NCBI RefSeq assembly: GCF_030704535.1
Contig: NC_081808.1
Location: 21,269,501 to 21,333,500 of the forward strand
Direction of reading: 5' to 3'
From: Vitis vinifera
Lineage: Eukaryota; Streptophyta; Magnoliopsida; Vitales; Vitaceae
DNA: 64,000 nt
This document shows, one piece after another, positions 11,401 through 23,600 of the stretch. The notes beneath the pieces are model-generated. The model did no database searches. It was not told the DNA's origin and was given only the letters and a program-made list of their open reading frames with translations. Both the position numbers and the translations under genes were made by a program. Within the stretch, counting starts at the first letter, position 1; the number at the start of each line of letters is the position of its first letter.

Positions 11401-12756
11401 TATGCAACAGTAAGTTTCTATTAACATGTTCCATCTGTGTTGCTGAACCTACATATTTCTAATCGCACTTTACATTGGAGGTCTGGTAGTTATAATAGTT
11501 TGCTTCTTGCCAAATGATAGAATGACCCTTAATTCCTTCACTTCCTTTGCTGGCTGGTAGCAGCCTTGATTGGTGTAATGGCATGCTCTTTTCTGACCTC
11601 TCCAAAATAATGTCTCTTCCTCAAACCATTGACTTTTAATTTTGACAGTTTGGTGACAACTTTAGAATCATGAAGTAAATCTTTTTCCTTTTTGAAAGAT
11701 AATAATAATTTTTTCTTTTTCTAAAAAATTAAAAAAAAAAAAAAAAAGAAAGAAAGAAAGAAAGAAAGAAAAAACAGGGGAAAAAAAAAAAAAAGGCCTT
11801 ATAAATTTCTATGCTATGGTGGCAGGATAAAAATGGTAATCCACCAGGCATCCTTCAAAATGAGGTTGTAGATCCTATACCTCCTCTTTTCAAGGTGATC
11901 ATTAGGAGGCTGGTTAGATGGCATGTTCTTCCTCCATCCTGTGTGCCTGACAGTTGCATTGTCAATATCTATGAAGAAGGGGATTGCATACCTCCTCACA
12001 TCGACAACCATGATTTTGTTCGGCCTTTTTGTACTGTATCATTTCTCAGTGAGTGTGATATTGTTTTTGGAACAAACCTGAAGATTTTGGGTGCTGGTGA
12101 GTTTGTTGGTCCCTTCGCAATTCCCTTGCCTGTGGGGTAAGTATGATGTGATTACTCTTTTCTTCCACATTCCTCTTTCTTTCTGGTTTCATCTTACTGC
12201 AGTTTTTACTTCCCATGTATGCTTGGAAATTTTATCACATTAAATCTTAAAGTAAGAAACCTTTTTTTTTTCCAGTTCTGTTCTTGTCTTAAATGGAAAT
12301 GGCGCTGATGTAGCTAAGCATTGTGTGCCTGCTGTTCCTAGTAAAAGGTATGAATTCAACATCTATGTGATATTCTGATTGTTTCACAATTGTTGCTTAA
12401 TTAGGTTAGTAACTCTCATTCTCTCTGTTTTCCTGTCTCATTATTATTGTTGTTGTTGTTGTTGTAGGATATCAATTACTTTCCGGAAAATGGATGAATC
12501 TAAACGCCCTATTGGGTATCTTCCTGAACCTGATTTACAAGGACTTCAGCCAGTATCCTATGAAATGGACAGATCAAAGATATCAAATCCTCAAAAACCA
12601 GAGCGCCGCATGAACAGACAGGCAGTTAGAAGAGAGGGTAGTGTAGAAGCGAGGGGTTTTATGGAGAGAGGTGACCATTCAGGGTCTCACTACTCAAGTC
12701 GGGCTCCAAGAGGGCCTGCAAATAGGCGGAGGATCAGGATGAATTTGGCTGATTGA
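8422..12756 (+). CDS. ALKBH9B: ALKBH9-type 2OG-Fe(II) RNA N6-methyladenosine demethylase (6 exons)
   Basis: Exons: 8422-8590, 8944-9549, 11324-11409, 11826-12136, 12276-12347, 12468-12756; 510 residues, close to Arabidopsis ALKBH9B (about 507). The N-terminus starts MSDPRVETLDSFLRGYQ. An acidic, Ser-rich, low-complexity region follows (about residues 60-160). The AlkB fold holds the iron ligands His345-x-Asp347 (PPHIDNHDFVRPF) and distal His406 (VAKHCVPAVPSKR), with Arg415 and Arg421 placed for 2-oxoglutarate. The C-tail is Arg/Gly-rich, ending RRIRMNLAD, likely RNA-contacting. Known family role: oxidative removal of m6A from RNA using Fe(II) and 2-oxoglutarate; in Arabidopsis ALKBH9B is cytoplasmic and affects infection by some RNA viruses. 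Assignment to 9B rather than 9A/9C rests on length and layout only. Confidence 0.93.
9550..11323. other. Intron 2 of the ALKBH9 gene
   Basis: 1.77-kb AT-rich intron. It contains a short (TA)n run near 9865-9880, and a poly-T stretch followed by 'cttatttattaaggc' near 10450-10482 that resembles a retroposon tail, but no target duplication was found. No coding similarity is evident. Confidence 0.5.
11736..11795. repeat. Poly-A and (GAAA)n tract close to an ALKBH9 splice acceptor
   Basis: A run of A, then AAAG-type tetranucleotide repeats, then another A run, ends about 30 bp before the acceptor at 11825/11826. The usual pyrimidine tract of the intron is thereby replaced by purines apart from the last ~25 bases. 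Confidence 0.75.
12444..12467 (+). repeat. (TTG)n microsatellite forming the acceptor of ALKBH9 exon 6
   Basis: TTATTATTG followed by TTG repeats runs directly into TAG at the 3' splice site; exon 6 starts at 12468. The repeat takes the place of the polypyrimidine tract. Confidence 0.8.
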
Positions 12757-13659
12757 TGGTTGCATCAACATTAGCATTTAACCTTGAAGCATATGTCATA
12801 ATGGCAGAGTACATTGTTGTTTGTTGACGCAAAATCTACTGCTGAGGAGTTTGTTAATTGAGTTTCCTTCATTTTCTCAGTCTGAAAGAGCATGAATGAG
12901 AAGGGCACGATTTCATTTATATCTTGTGTATCTATTTAGATGTTTGAAATATATCGGTGTGCTGCCTATTCCATAGGTGAAAACTGAAATTAGCTGAGTA
13001 TTTGGAAGTGGGCAGTAGCAATATGGAAACGAATTGCTTATTTGGTTTTAGTAGTTGGAGCCTCTGACCAGTGGCAATGGTTGTAAGCTTCAGCTTGTGT
13101 GCCTATAACTCTGGTAGGTTTGGATTTGATTTGAAAACAAAGGATGATATCATATAGCTGGCCTGTACTGTAGTTTGGGCTCAGATCTGGGAATGTGTAT
13201 GGTTTGATCAACTCCTGCGAAGCTGCATGCTTTGAGACCATTACTCATTTAAACTGTTCACGTTTGAATTATCTTTCACCTTGTTACTGCACCTTTTTTT
13301 TTTTTAATAAATTAATTACTCCATTATGACTTGTCATTCAAAACTGGATTGCATTTCATACAAGTTCAATGGACTTCTGGGAGGTTGCAATATGGACTAG
13401 ACTGGACTAGAGGAAAAGCCTCCAAAGGAGCTTGGCCTCTAGGCACGTCTACCTCACTAAGGCCCCTCCGGAAATGTCTCCATTCAGAACTTACTTGTTT
13501 TGTTCTATGTCCTAAGTTCTAACTGCATAGGGTTCCAGAGTCTGAATAGTCTCGTTTATGTGCTTTTTGGGTTCAGGCTTGAACTTGGGATTATTGCAAA
13601 AGCCTGGGAACCAATAGATTGTATTAATGATAATTACAAAGGCCAACTTCTTTGGGGTT

Positions 13660-13685
13660 GAGAGAGAGAGAGAGAGAGAGAGAGG
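13660..13685. repeat. (GA)n microsatellite
   Basis: About 13 GA units in the distal WUS upstream region. Confidence 0.85.
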
Positions 13686-14482
13686 TAGCAGCTAGTCTTT
13701 CAAACTTCTTAAATATCTACTCCAACAACCCACCTTCCATCCTGTTGTTCTTTAACCGTAATCTGTATTTATGATTCCTGGCTCCTTCCCGTGACTTGAT
13801 TATCATATGGTGTCATTTATCAGGACAACGTGTATGTCCAAAATGGGAAAATTTAATTATTAATTATTAATTTGAACTTCATTTCAGTAAGTTGATTTTT
13901 AATATGCATTTGGTGCATTCAATGGAGGGATTGAAGTCAATATTTATGAGTATGGTAGTGAGCAGATTTTACAAGGAACAGTATTGTTGAAACTAAAAAT
14001 AAGCACACGTCTTGTGGTCCTGAAGAGAGATTCAGTCAACTGGAGGGGGCGGTAGCATTTAACATGATCAGAAGAGAGAAATCTGAGGTTAATACTACCT
14101 GTTGGGTGTTGTTGTGGTCCAACATCAGAGTCGAGTTATAAGCTTAAATCCTAATGGGATCAAAATTCTTGGGGTCCACCCTAAAACCCTATAACTGAAG
14201 ACAAAATTAAACGCAATGAACCACATGAAAGTAACATCTGCCATCAGAACCTTGAGAATTGGAGAGTCTATACGTACTTGGGAGTACCCATTCTAAGTAA
14301 AGTGTGCTTCCTTTCCTCCACTCATGATAACCTTGCCACCTTAGCACTGCGTTTGGGTTTTCAGTTTCAAAACCACAGTAAAGAAATGTTTCAAAAATGA
14401 AAAACAAAAAGGAAAAGCTTCTGGCTAGGGTTTGCTCTATATGGGTTACTAGTCTCTTTCTAATAATCAATAAGAAAGAAAG

Positions 14483-14484
<2 letters not shown>

Positions 14485-14518
<34 letters not shown>
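14485..14518. repeat. (GA)n microsatellite
   Basis: About 17 GA units followed by GGGAGAGGGAGAG; further shorter GAGA tracts lie near 14777, 14901 and 15858. GAGA tracts are the known binding motif of plant BPC proteins; any such role here is inferred. Confidence 0.85.
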
Positions 14519-14528
<10 letters not shown>

Positions 14529-16731
14529 AGATTTGGAATGATATGGTGATGTATCTTTATAGATATGGGGAGAAAATAACATCAAAAGGATGATTACCCG
14601 AAAGAAAAGGGAGTGTACCACTGCGGCTGCATGCACTCTAGGGCACCTCCAATGAGGTAAGCAGCTCAGGATTTTGGATAAGAGGTCAGATATAGCTTCA
14701 CTGGCAAATCAAAGTCTAAGTTGTTCATCAGCACAAGACTGTGACTATTACTCCAAGAACCACACCCAACTCTGAGAGAGGGAGAGAGAAAGAGAGACCC
14801 AAAACCAATGTAAATGCATGATAAGGAAAGCAAAATCTCATGATGGTTGTGTCAAAATCACACAAATAACGCAATCTCAAAAGTTGAACTTGGAACTCTC
14901 AGAGAGAGAGAGAGTCTGCAACTGTCAGATTTGTAGAAAAAGGGAATGAGACTCATACAGCTTGAATTCAAGGAGGGATTGAATATTTCCATTTACCCAT
15001 TCTCTTATAGACAATTCAATGCATAAATAAATAAACAAGGCTAGAATTTTCTGGCATGGGGTCACAATAACGATTAAATTAATTTTTTGTTCATAGTAAA
15101 AACAAAAATTCTGTACTTCCACATGAGACAACAACCATGCAGATGTTGTGGAAGCCTGGAAGTAGCATCAAAAGGAAATGGGAAATAAAAATTTCCTAAT
15201 AAACATCTAGTTCTATTAATTTATGATGGAATAATGAACTCAACACCATAACTTTTCTACAAAGCTTCCATTGAAGGACAAAAAGAACCCTAACCCTTTT
15301 TATTTTTTCCTCAGTCTTCTCTCACCTTAAGTTTCAAATATGAGAAACCATGTATACTTGAAAGTAAAAACCTAACTCTTTCACCCCAGAGATGAATTGA
15401 TACTGAATTTGTATCATTGATTGCTGCAATGGCTTATTGGCATGCGCTCCAAGTTTCCCATTATAAACATATTTTGAATAAAATTTTCTTCTATTTCTTA
15501 CTGATCTTTTATATGTAGCTTCTCATAATGTTGTACGAAGTCCGATAATAAACGTTTGGTTGTGGGTGCACGATTTCGAAGTCCATAAAAAGATTCAAGG
15601 ACATAGATGACAAGCCAAATTGGCTGACTGGGGCACAGGAAATGATCGTGCATGGAATGAGACAATTGGTAATATTCTTGAAAAGTGGAATATTCAACTT
15701 TAGGGAAGATGGTTCCTCAAACAAAGCATGCAAGTAATGAAGTTTTTGGTGGTGATATCCTCGTATATAAAATTATGAAAATTGGATTGCTCTTCAAAAG
15801 ATGAGACAGGGGCTCATTGGAGGATGGAGTGCTGGATCAGAGACTGGTTGGGGTTTGTGAGAGAGAGAGAAAGAGATATGGAAAGCGGCAGTGGGAAAGT
15901 GGAAGAATGATGGAGCTTTTCAGGTTCCAAAATGCTCCAGAAACCATTTCCCCATTAATTGCTTTTGCATTTATTTTTGGGGCGCGTGCTCCCTAGTACA
16001 AAGGACTATAGACATGATTACATTGAATTCTTTAAACATTCTGCCCCTCTTTTTCTTTTTCTTTTTTTTTTTCTTTTTTTCGAATATATTTCTCCCTACC
16101 ATATGCTGTCTTGTTAATGGAAGCCAAGGCATTTCACCCCTCTAATCCAGGACTTCCTAAGATTTGATTCTTTTGCCATAAGAACCATACATACTGTAGG
16201 GAAAGAGGACATGATACAAGATTCCCTTCTATAAGCAATATTATGAATGCTGTCCACAGTAGGAAGGAATTAATTTGTTAATTTGAATGCAATTTTGGAG
16301 TATATATGCAGTCAAAGTTTCAACAAGTCTTTTCTGTTTACATATTCCACAAATTTAGTTCTTCATCTGCAATGATGGGCTTGTTAAGTAAACTGAGTTA
16401 ATAGCTTCAAAAAAGTTGTTTCAAAGCGCAGTATGTAGACCCATGTAGCATGGTGTGGAGGGGACCCATAGAAAGGAAGAAACTTAAGGTTGAGAGCATG
16501 AGAGGAAGAGGTAAGTACAAGAATATCTTGTGGTCTGGCTTTTGGGACTGGAAAAAGAGAGGACCATATCTCCATTAAAAGGAGAACCCTCATGAACTCT
16601 AAATCACAACACATCATTTTATTGCATTCATTCATTCATTCAGAACCCACTTCCTTCCTTCCTTTCTTTCTTTCCATCCAACATATCATTTCATTTCATG
16701 CCTTCTCATCACCTACATTTCACTGCAGCTT

Positions 16732-16754
16732 CACTCTCTCTCTCTCTCTCTCTC
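16732..16754. repeat. (CT)n microsatellite in the WUS promoter
   Basis: About 11 CT units roughly 300 bp upstream of the WUS start codon. Confidence 0.85.
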
Positions 16755-16830
16755 ATTAATCATACCTCGTCATGCCTTTTCATCCAAGTAATTCCTCTGC
16801 TACCCTCCCTTTCTATGCCCTCTTTTGTCC

Positions 16831-17041
16831 CTTCCCTTTTATAATCCTCACTCTGTCAACTTCAGTCCTTCTCTACCAGATATTTCTCTGATATCCTCTC
16901 TACATCCTTCCATGTGCCCTCATCTCCCCCTATTATAACCATCCCTTCTCAGCATTTTGTGCACCCTCACCTACCTCTCTCTCTCTCTCTCTCTTGGAAT
17001 TTTGTTTTCTTCCCTTTGTTTTCTTCTTGTTTCATTCTGTC
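16831..17041 (+). promoter_or_regulatory. Probable WUS core promoter and CT-rich 5' UTR
   Basis: TTTTATAATCC at about 16837-16847 is a reasonable TATA box, which would place the transcription start near 16870 and give a leader of about 170 bases. The leader contains a second (CT)n tract at 16975-16994, typical of plant 5' UTRs. The transcription start is inferred, not seen. Confidence 0.45.
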
Positions 17042-18479
17042 ATGGAACCTCAACAACAGCTCCAGCAGCAGCAGCAACAAAACCAACAACAGCCAAACGA
17101 GGATAGCGGCAGCAGCAAAGGCAGTTTTCTGTGCAGGCAAAGCAGTACACGCTGGACTCCTACAACTGACCAGATAAGAATATTGAAGGACCTTTACTAC
17201 AACAATGGAGTTAGGTCCCCAAGTGCTGAACAGATTCAGAGGATCTCAGCTAGGCTGAGGCAGTACGGCAAGATCGAAGGCAAGAACGTCTTTTATTGGT
17301 TTCAGAACCATAAAGCTCGTGAAAGGCAGAAGAAGCGATTCACTACTGATATGCCCATGCAAAGATCCCTTGGAAATGCCGGTTGGAGACCTGATGATCC
17401 CATTCACAACAAATTTCATACCATTCCCACTCCTGGTGAACCTAGTCTCTCCAAAAATCCTCCATTTTACTCCTTAATTTTCTCTATCCTTTCCCTTCTC
17501 CTCTTCTTCAATTTCCTCTCTTCTTGTTAAAAGTTTCATTTTCTTTTCTGGGTATTCCATATTACTTGTTTTCTTAGTGACAGTGTGTGTGTGTGATGTG
17601 CAGGGATATCTTCCCCATCTTCTTCTTCTTCACCCAGTGTGCTTGCTGTTGGGCAGATGGGAAGCTTTGGATATGGATCTGTGGAGAGGAGTTTTACAGT
17701 AAGTAATAAACTATGGTGAAGTTGGTAACCACAATAATAAGTGTCACTGTATTTCTAATTATATATATCTTTGATTGCACTCTTAAATTGGAATATATGG
17801 CAAGAAAGAGACACCAAGTTTAATCCCCATGTGTGGAATAGTGTAGGGTTTATGTTCTAAATATAATAACACACCAACTCAAATGATCTCTTCTTCTCTA
17901 ACAATAAAAAGGAGAGACAACATACACACTTTTACTTTCCACCTTTTAAAACATCCATACAAAGGAAGAATCCTTTTGGTGTTCTTGTAAACAAGCAAGA
18001 CATATAGGGAAAAGCTCATGAAAAAAAAAAAAAACCCATTTTCTCTTTAAGCCGAAACGCAGAGAGAGAGATTTGAAGCTAGCTTTCATTATTGTACTCT
18101 CTAATGATTCTTCCTTTGGGACCAGGACTGTTCAATATCAGCAGGTGGTGGTCGTGGTGGGGTTGGTGGATCTATAAACCAGAGCTTCGAATGGGTTGGC
18201 ATGGACCCATATTCTTCATCTTATGCACTCTTTGACAAGAGAAAAACAATGGGTGAAAGCTTCGAAGAAGAGCAAGAAGAAGAAGCAACTCCGGAGATTG
18301 AAACGCTCCCACTCTTTCCCATGCACGCTGAGGATATCACTGGCTTTTGCAACATTAAGCCCGAATCCGACGCCTACTACTCCGGCTGGTACAGGCCCGC
18401 CGACGCCAAGACCAGTTCCCGCACTTCTCTTGAGCTTAGCCTCAACTCCTACGCCGGCAGGTCCCCGGATTCCCCCTGA
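17042..18479 (+). CDS. WUS: WUSCHEL homeodomain transcription factor (3 exons)
   Basis: Exons 17042-17435, 17604-17698 and 18126-18479; 280 residues (Arabidopsis WUS is 292). A Gln-rich N-terminus ([10 protein letters not shown]) precedes the enlarged WOX homeodomain at about residues 35-100 ([20 protein letters not shown] through [20 protein letters not shown]). An acidic patch lies at about 210-216, the WUS box TLPLFPMH at 223-230, and a C-terminal EAR-like motif SLELSLN at 264-270. The combination of WUS box and EAR motif with [11 protein letters not shown] upstream separates WUS from the other WOX genes. WUS is a nuclear repressor/activator that maintains shoot and floral meristem stem cells, moves to overlying cells and induces CLAVATA3. 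No break is present. It is convergent with the Swd2-like gene. Confidence 0.97.
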
Positions 18480-20628
18480 ATATTCCTCCATGCTCAGCAG
18501 ATTTTAGCCATATATTTTGGGGCTCATTACTTTATTTAGTAATTGTACTTAGAGACAGTAATTGTGGCTTGTATATGCTCAAGGGTTGGTGGCGTTGGAA
18601 TGTCTCTCTACAGTCTACACTTCTTCACTCTAAACCTGCTGGGCATTTGACACGTCTCATCACCTTCTTTTAAACATATATTCCTTGATTTTAATTTTTT
18701 TCTTTTTTCTTTTTTTTAAATGACATAAAACAGAAATAATTTAAACCATAAAAATATTAACAAGAAAAAAAAAAAAAAAAAACACCTTGCCAATTGCCTA
18801 CTATAATTAAGGATACAAATTTCGAAAAGAAAAAACATATGGGCGAATTCCTAAATATAAGAGACTGAAATGGGTCCCCCCGAGGTGTGAGGTAAGTGCG
18901 TCCTACGCTACAGTGAGGGGCTTTCATCGGTATCGTAATCATACAGCACAGTACTTGGGAAAAAGATACTACAATGATATCCAACCCCAAAAATAAATCA
19001 TGAATATAATATAACAAGGCGGTGTGTGTTGAAAAAATGATGATGAGATGAAAAAGTATGTGAATTGAATAATACCCAAACCCCAACTCCAGCCGTTACA
19101 GATAAAAGGAGCGTACATATTTTGGAGTTTGAACCCCCCACATCGTGAATGTCGCAAATTATTTGCCTGTCCCCTCATCAGCTCTGCCCCAATTCCCTCC
19201 CCCCGCCAATGGGTTTTTTGCCATTCTGCTCGCTCCATTCTTCTTCTTCTTCTTCACTCATTTTACTGTATTAATTTTTATGGTTAAAAAAAAAAATTTA
19301 AAGAAAAAGAAAAAAGAAAACAAAATTTACCCGAAATAATGAGAATTTAACAGGTTCGCTCTGGTGAATCAATGAAAATAACTTAGCATTACTCTTTCAG
19401 AAGAAGAGATCATTTTTCAATCTTGAGGGTCCTGCAGTAATGCAGCTTTTGTCACCGGACTGTTTGGAGTTGACGCACATGGATGTTCAATGACCAGCAT
19501 ATTTCTCTTACAAAAATCAGCCGCTTCTGTATTTACTTGGCAGCTACCTTTTTTCCCCTGTGCGAGGCCACCGTATGAACAGAGTAGTAATTGAAAAGGT
19601 CCCCATCAAGAAGATTTTGGATGGATGGCTTCCTTTATTTGGTTTGACAAATTTTCACTCTATAGCAAGAGAAGACCCTCATGTCGTTCAGGGTATTGGA
19701 GCTCTAAAGAGAGGCCTCAGCGAGGAAATTATATGGACTATGCTTCATTTCTTAGAAGACAGATATATTGAGATTTAGTGGTAGATCCAAGGAGATCTTT
19801 AAAGCTTTTTGAGGCTCCAAGTACGTAATTCCCTTACTAGTAAGGTGAGGCATCATATGCATCATCACTCTTTTATGTCCCTGGTGTAAGTTCTTCAAGG
19901 CCCATAACCAGTTGCTTCATTTGCTTGCCATTTTGGACACCTCTCTGCTGTGTTTCAAGTTATATATGTATATATATATACACACACATTCATTTACTTT
20001 TCAATTAAGGTAAACTGCTTATTGATGCAGGACATAAGGTTTAATATGATTAATACATGGGAGATTCAAGACCAACATGCCTACACCGGAATTAGGTAAT
20101 AGAATCAAAAGAGCATTTAATAGATGATTTACACTTGTATTGTAATTTAATAAAAGAAATACAATACAGTGCTGTTTATGTAAGAAGAGAGATCTTGATG
20201 ATGCAAACCTTCAGATTTAGGTAAAACCATACAAGCAAAAGGCTAAATGTTGATATTAGTACCTCAGATTCAGGTAGAAGATCTAAAGCCGGGATTCACA
20301 TTTTAGTACCTCAAGTACATGATGTTGCCTCCAGAACAGGGTTTCTGATAAATGTATGCTATTATCAAGGATGGTAAGCCACTGGAGCATCTAATATTTC
20401 AAGAAGTGGCTCCCTCATTAGTGTAATAACATATAAATTTATGGTACTGGGCACAGTCCTCTGTAGTCAGTTCTTTATGTTGCCCCTGCAAAGCCAACTG
20501 GTATTATGATAACAAATGGTGCACATGGAAATTCCCACCAAAACTTTCATCAATAATGGATGAGAAAAGATGGTGAACCTTTTGACTATCTCACGCTTAG
20601 GATTACAAGGTGGTTGTACATGGAAACT
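18480..20628. other. Convergent intergenic region between WUS and the Swd2-like gene
   Basis: Contains the WUS 3' flank and, at its right end, the 3' UTR of the minus-strand Swd2-like gene. A short open frame at 19560-19778 (+) has only a GTG start or an internal ATG and no recognisable domain, so I do not call it. Poly-T/poly-A runs occur near 18690-18780, and a (TA)/(CA) microsatellite at about 19962-19988. Confidence 0.45.
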
Positions 20629-23600
20629 CTACTTTCTTCCAGCATAAGCTCCCAATTTAGATAAGTCTGGAATCCAAAATGATAATTCAGAAGAGCCAGT
20701 CACAAACATCAGACTTCCAGGAGCCCATTTTATGACAGGAGGTTCAGTTTCAGTGCTCATCCAGCTTGCAACCTGGACAGAAAGTAAAAGCAAGCGTTTA
20801 AGTGTCAACTTCCAATGGGAGCAAAATAACATGGCAGATATAACATATATATAAACACTGACAGGGACATAAATATGAATGTACACATGTACAGATGCAT
20901 GTATAAATCGACACACACACACATATATAAAGCATTTCTAGTTATAATTTCACACATCTCTCCCTAGATTAAGTATTATGCATTCTGCAATACTTGGTTG
21001 ACAGGAAGAGAAAGGAAAAGAAATGGAAGGTGAGATGAAATGTGGAATAGATGTGTATTCCAAAAACAATATCATGCTCCTCTTTCTTGGATATGAAACA
21101 TACTACAGCCATATATTCTATTTACATAGGATATCTGTATATCCTATGAGGAGGAAAAAAAAAACAGGATATCACAAGGAAATGTCAAAACCATAGCTTA
21201 ACTGGACCTATGGACGAGCTCCACAGCTCAACCAAAGGCTAATCATGAGTCTTTAATACAAAGAATCAAAGGGAAATAGGGAATGGGGTTAAGTTCAAAG
21301 ATACAAGAGCATAAAGGAATGTGATTTATTTAACATACTTCTTTGCCACTCCGTACACTCCATGCATAGACACTCCCATCACCTGAGCCTGCCAACAAGC
21401 AGAAACAAAGAAAGTTACACTGGCAAGAATTTTCCCGATGAAGCTGATTTTTTTTTCTTCAGTGTAGTGCAATACAATTTAGGGAGCCCCAAGTCTCTAT
21501 TTAATTGGATCCAAATGCTAGACAACATATCTAAGCAAAAAGACATCATCAGTTTTTGCTGTGAACAGAAACAGACTATGGTGATACATATCTATATATA
21601 GATAAAGAAATAGAAGAAGAAGAAGAAGAAGAAGAAGAAGATTTTTGAAAAAATGCTAGAATGGCAAGAAACTGGACACAGCTTGAACAAGATTGCAAAT
21701 GAAATAATTTGTTTCTGACAATCACTTGAACTCAAGACGGAGTTCTTTTATATTAGACAATGAAGCATAAATTTTTATGCCAGGCAAAACAACCTCAAAG
21801 GTTTCTCAAAATATGCTATATGACATATTTTTAATCCATCAGCCCCTAAGTCCTTTAGTGGAGGTTAAGGAGAACCACAGGTCACACGTCATTTACTGCC
21901 CCAAGAAGGTAGTTTCCAAAGCCTCATCTTAAAACTGAAAGACTGATACTGATTGGTATAAAAAAAACTTATTTGAGATCTCAAGACAACATAAATGCAC
22001 TACACAAATTAATAAAAAACAACCAACACAAAGTGGAAAAGGGACCAATGAAATAGTTCCGGATGCTTTCCTCCTAGAACTGGTTAAGCCAATTGCATTA
22101 CCTGATATAACGAACATTCCCTCGGGACTGAAGGATGCTTCTAAAGTGGAAGTGCTTGAAACTGGCTTGACATTGTATGTGGATAGCTAAACAAGCAGTG
22201 ATTATAAGACACGTTAGAAAGAACAATTCACAGGACAAAAGGCTGCCAATTCAATATTTTCATCAGCTAAATTCAAGGAAACTAAATACAAAAGCTATTT
22301 CTTGAGTGTTGGCGGAAAATAGCTTACAAGCGTGCCACGGAATGAATCAAGTACATGAATATGTCCATCCATAGTAGTTAAAAGCATAAGCCTCCCATCA
22401 TTACTGAACTTGACAACATTTGCATCAGATATATCTCCCCCAACAGAGAAGATTTCAAAAGGACCCTTTAAGGATTCAAATTTCACCCAAATTAGTGTGC
22501 ACTTAAACCATCATTTATTGATTAAACCATGTTAAACCCTCACAATCATTTGATCACCAAATTGATTAAACCATGTTAAACCTTCACAATCATTTGATCA
22601 CCAACCTTATCATACTTGCGAGCATCAAACAGTCTTACGTATCCTCCAAATGCAATTGCAAAGACTAACCCTTGATCATCATAAGCTGTAGCAGGCCTTC
22701 CTTGCACACGTAAAAGACCCTAGAGTACAGAAAACACAATACAAATTCACTTTATGATGAAATTAATTTCAGCATTTGAGCACCAACAAAATGCCATGGA
22801 CTCCACCTGACACTTCTCAGCTCGTTGATCCCAAAGTAAAACAGTTCGATCAAGTGAGCCAGAGATAAAACATTCTTTTCGAGAGCACAAGCTAAGAGAG
22901 ACAACCCTTAAAAACAACCAGAGAAATGATACTGTCGTCACAAAGATAAGTTCAGCATAAGCAAATTGAACCAATTGAGAGAAATGTGTCAATTGCATCA
23001 GTGACCATACCTGTCATGGTGACCTTTAAAGTAACGCAAATACTTGTTGTCATGCAATGAAAGAAGCCGCAAAGATTCTGAACCAATTAATACTTAAGCA
23101 TGTAAAAACTGACTTTTAACTAAACTATAAATACATAAATAATTGATAAGCATACCATCCCAACCATTTTTTGAGGAGTATATAACTGTTGTAGGATCAG
23201 AAGTGAAGCAGACCAGATCAACCCCATACTTTTTGCTATTAATTGTCTTCAAACATCTGGCAATGAAAGGAAGGTGTCTCTACAATTCATGCTGGTATAG
23301 AAAGAAATAGCTAGCCAACTTGAAATTTGAGTCTAAAATAAGTTAAATGTAGCACAAATAGAATATCAAATGAGGCAAAGAAATCCTAAAGAAAGATACA
23401 AAAATACAACCCATAACCTTTCCAATCCTTTTCACCTTTCTATAACAAACATGTGAGCCAATACCTCCACTAATGCTGGTAAACACATTTGTTTCAACTT
23501 AAATTTCCAGAAACTGAAATACTGTCCTGTGCTTGTCATTGCTCTAGAAAATTGTGAAACACCGGCAAAAATTTCCAGTTTCACATTTACAGGGAACCAA

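Larger units (their letters stand above)
12757..16830. other. Intergenic region: ALKBH9 3' flank and long WUS upstream region
   Basis: No protein-coding gene is recognisable. About 12757-13260 should hold the ALKBH9 3' UTR. The rest is upstream of WUSCHEL and carries several GA microsatellites (see separate entries) and AT-rich DNA. Short open frames here (for example 14207-14485 minus, 15509-15733 minus) show no known domain and look fortuitous. Confidence 0.5.

Noticed and set aside
19560-19778. 72-residue frame downstream of WUS
   Set aside because: Starts with GTG or an internal ATG, no recognisable domain, no promoter; reading could be an old gene fragment but cannot be supported.
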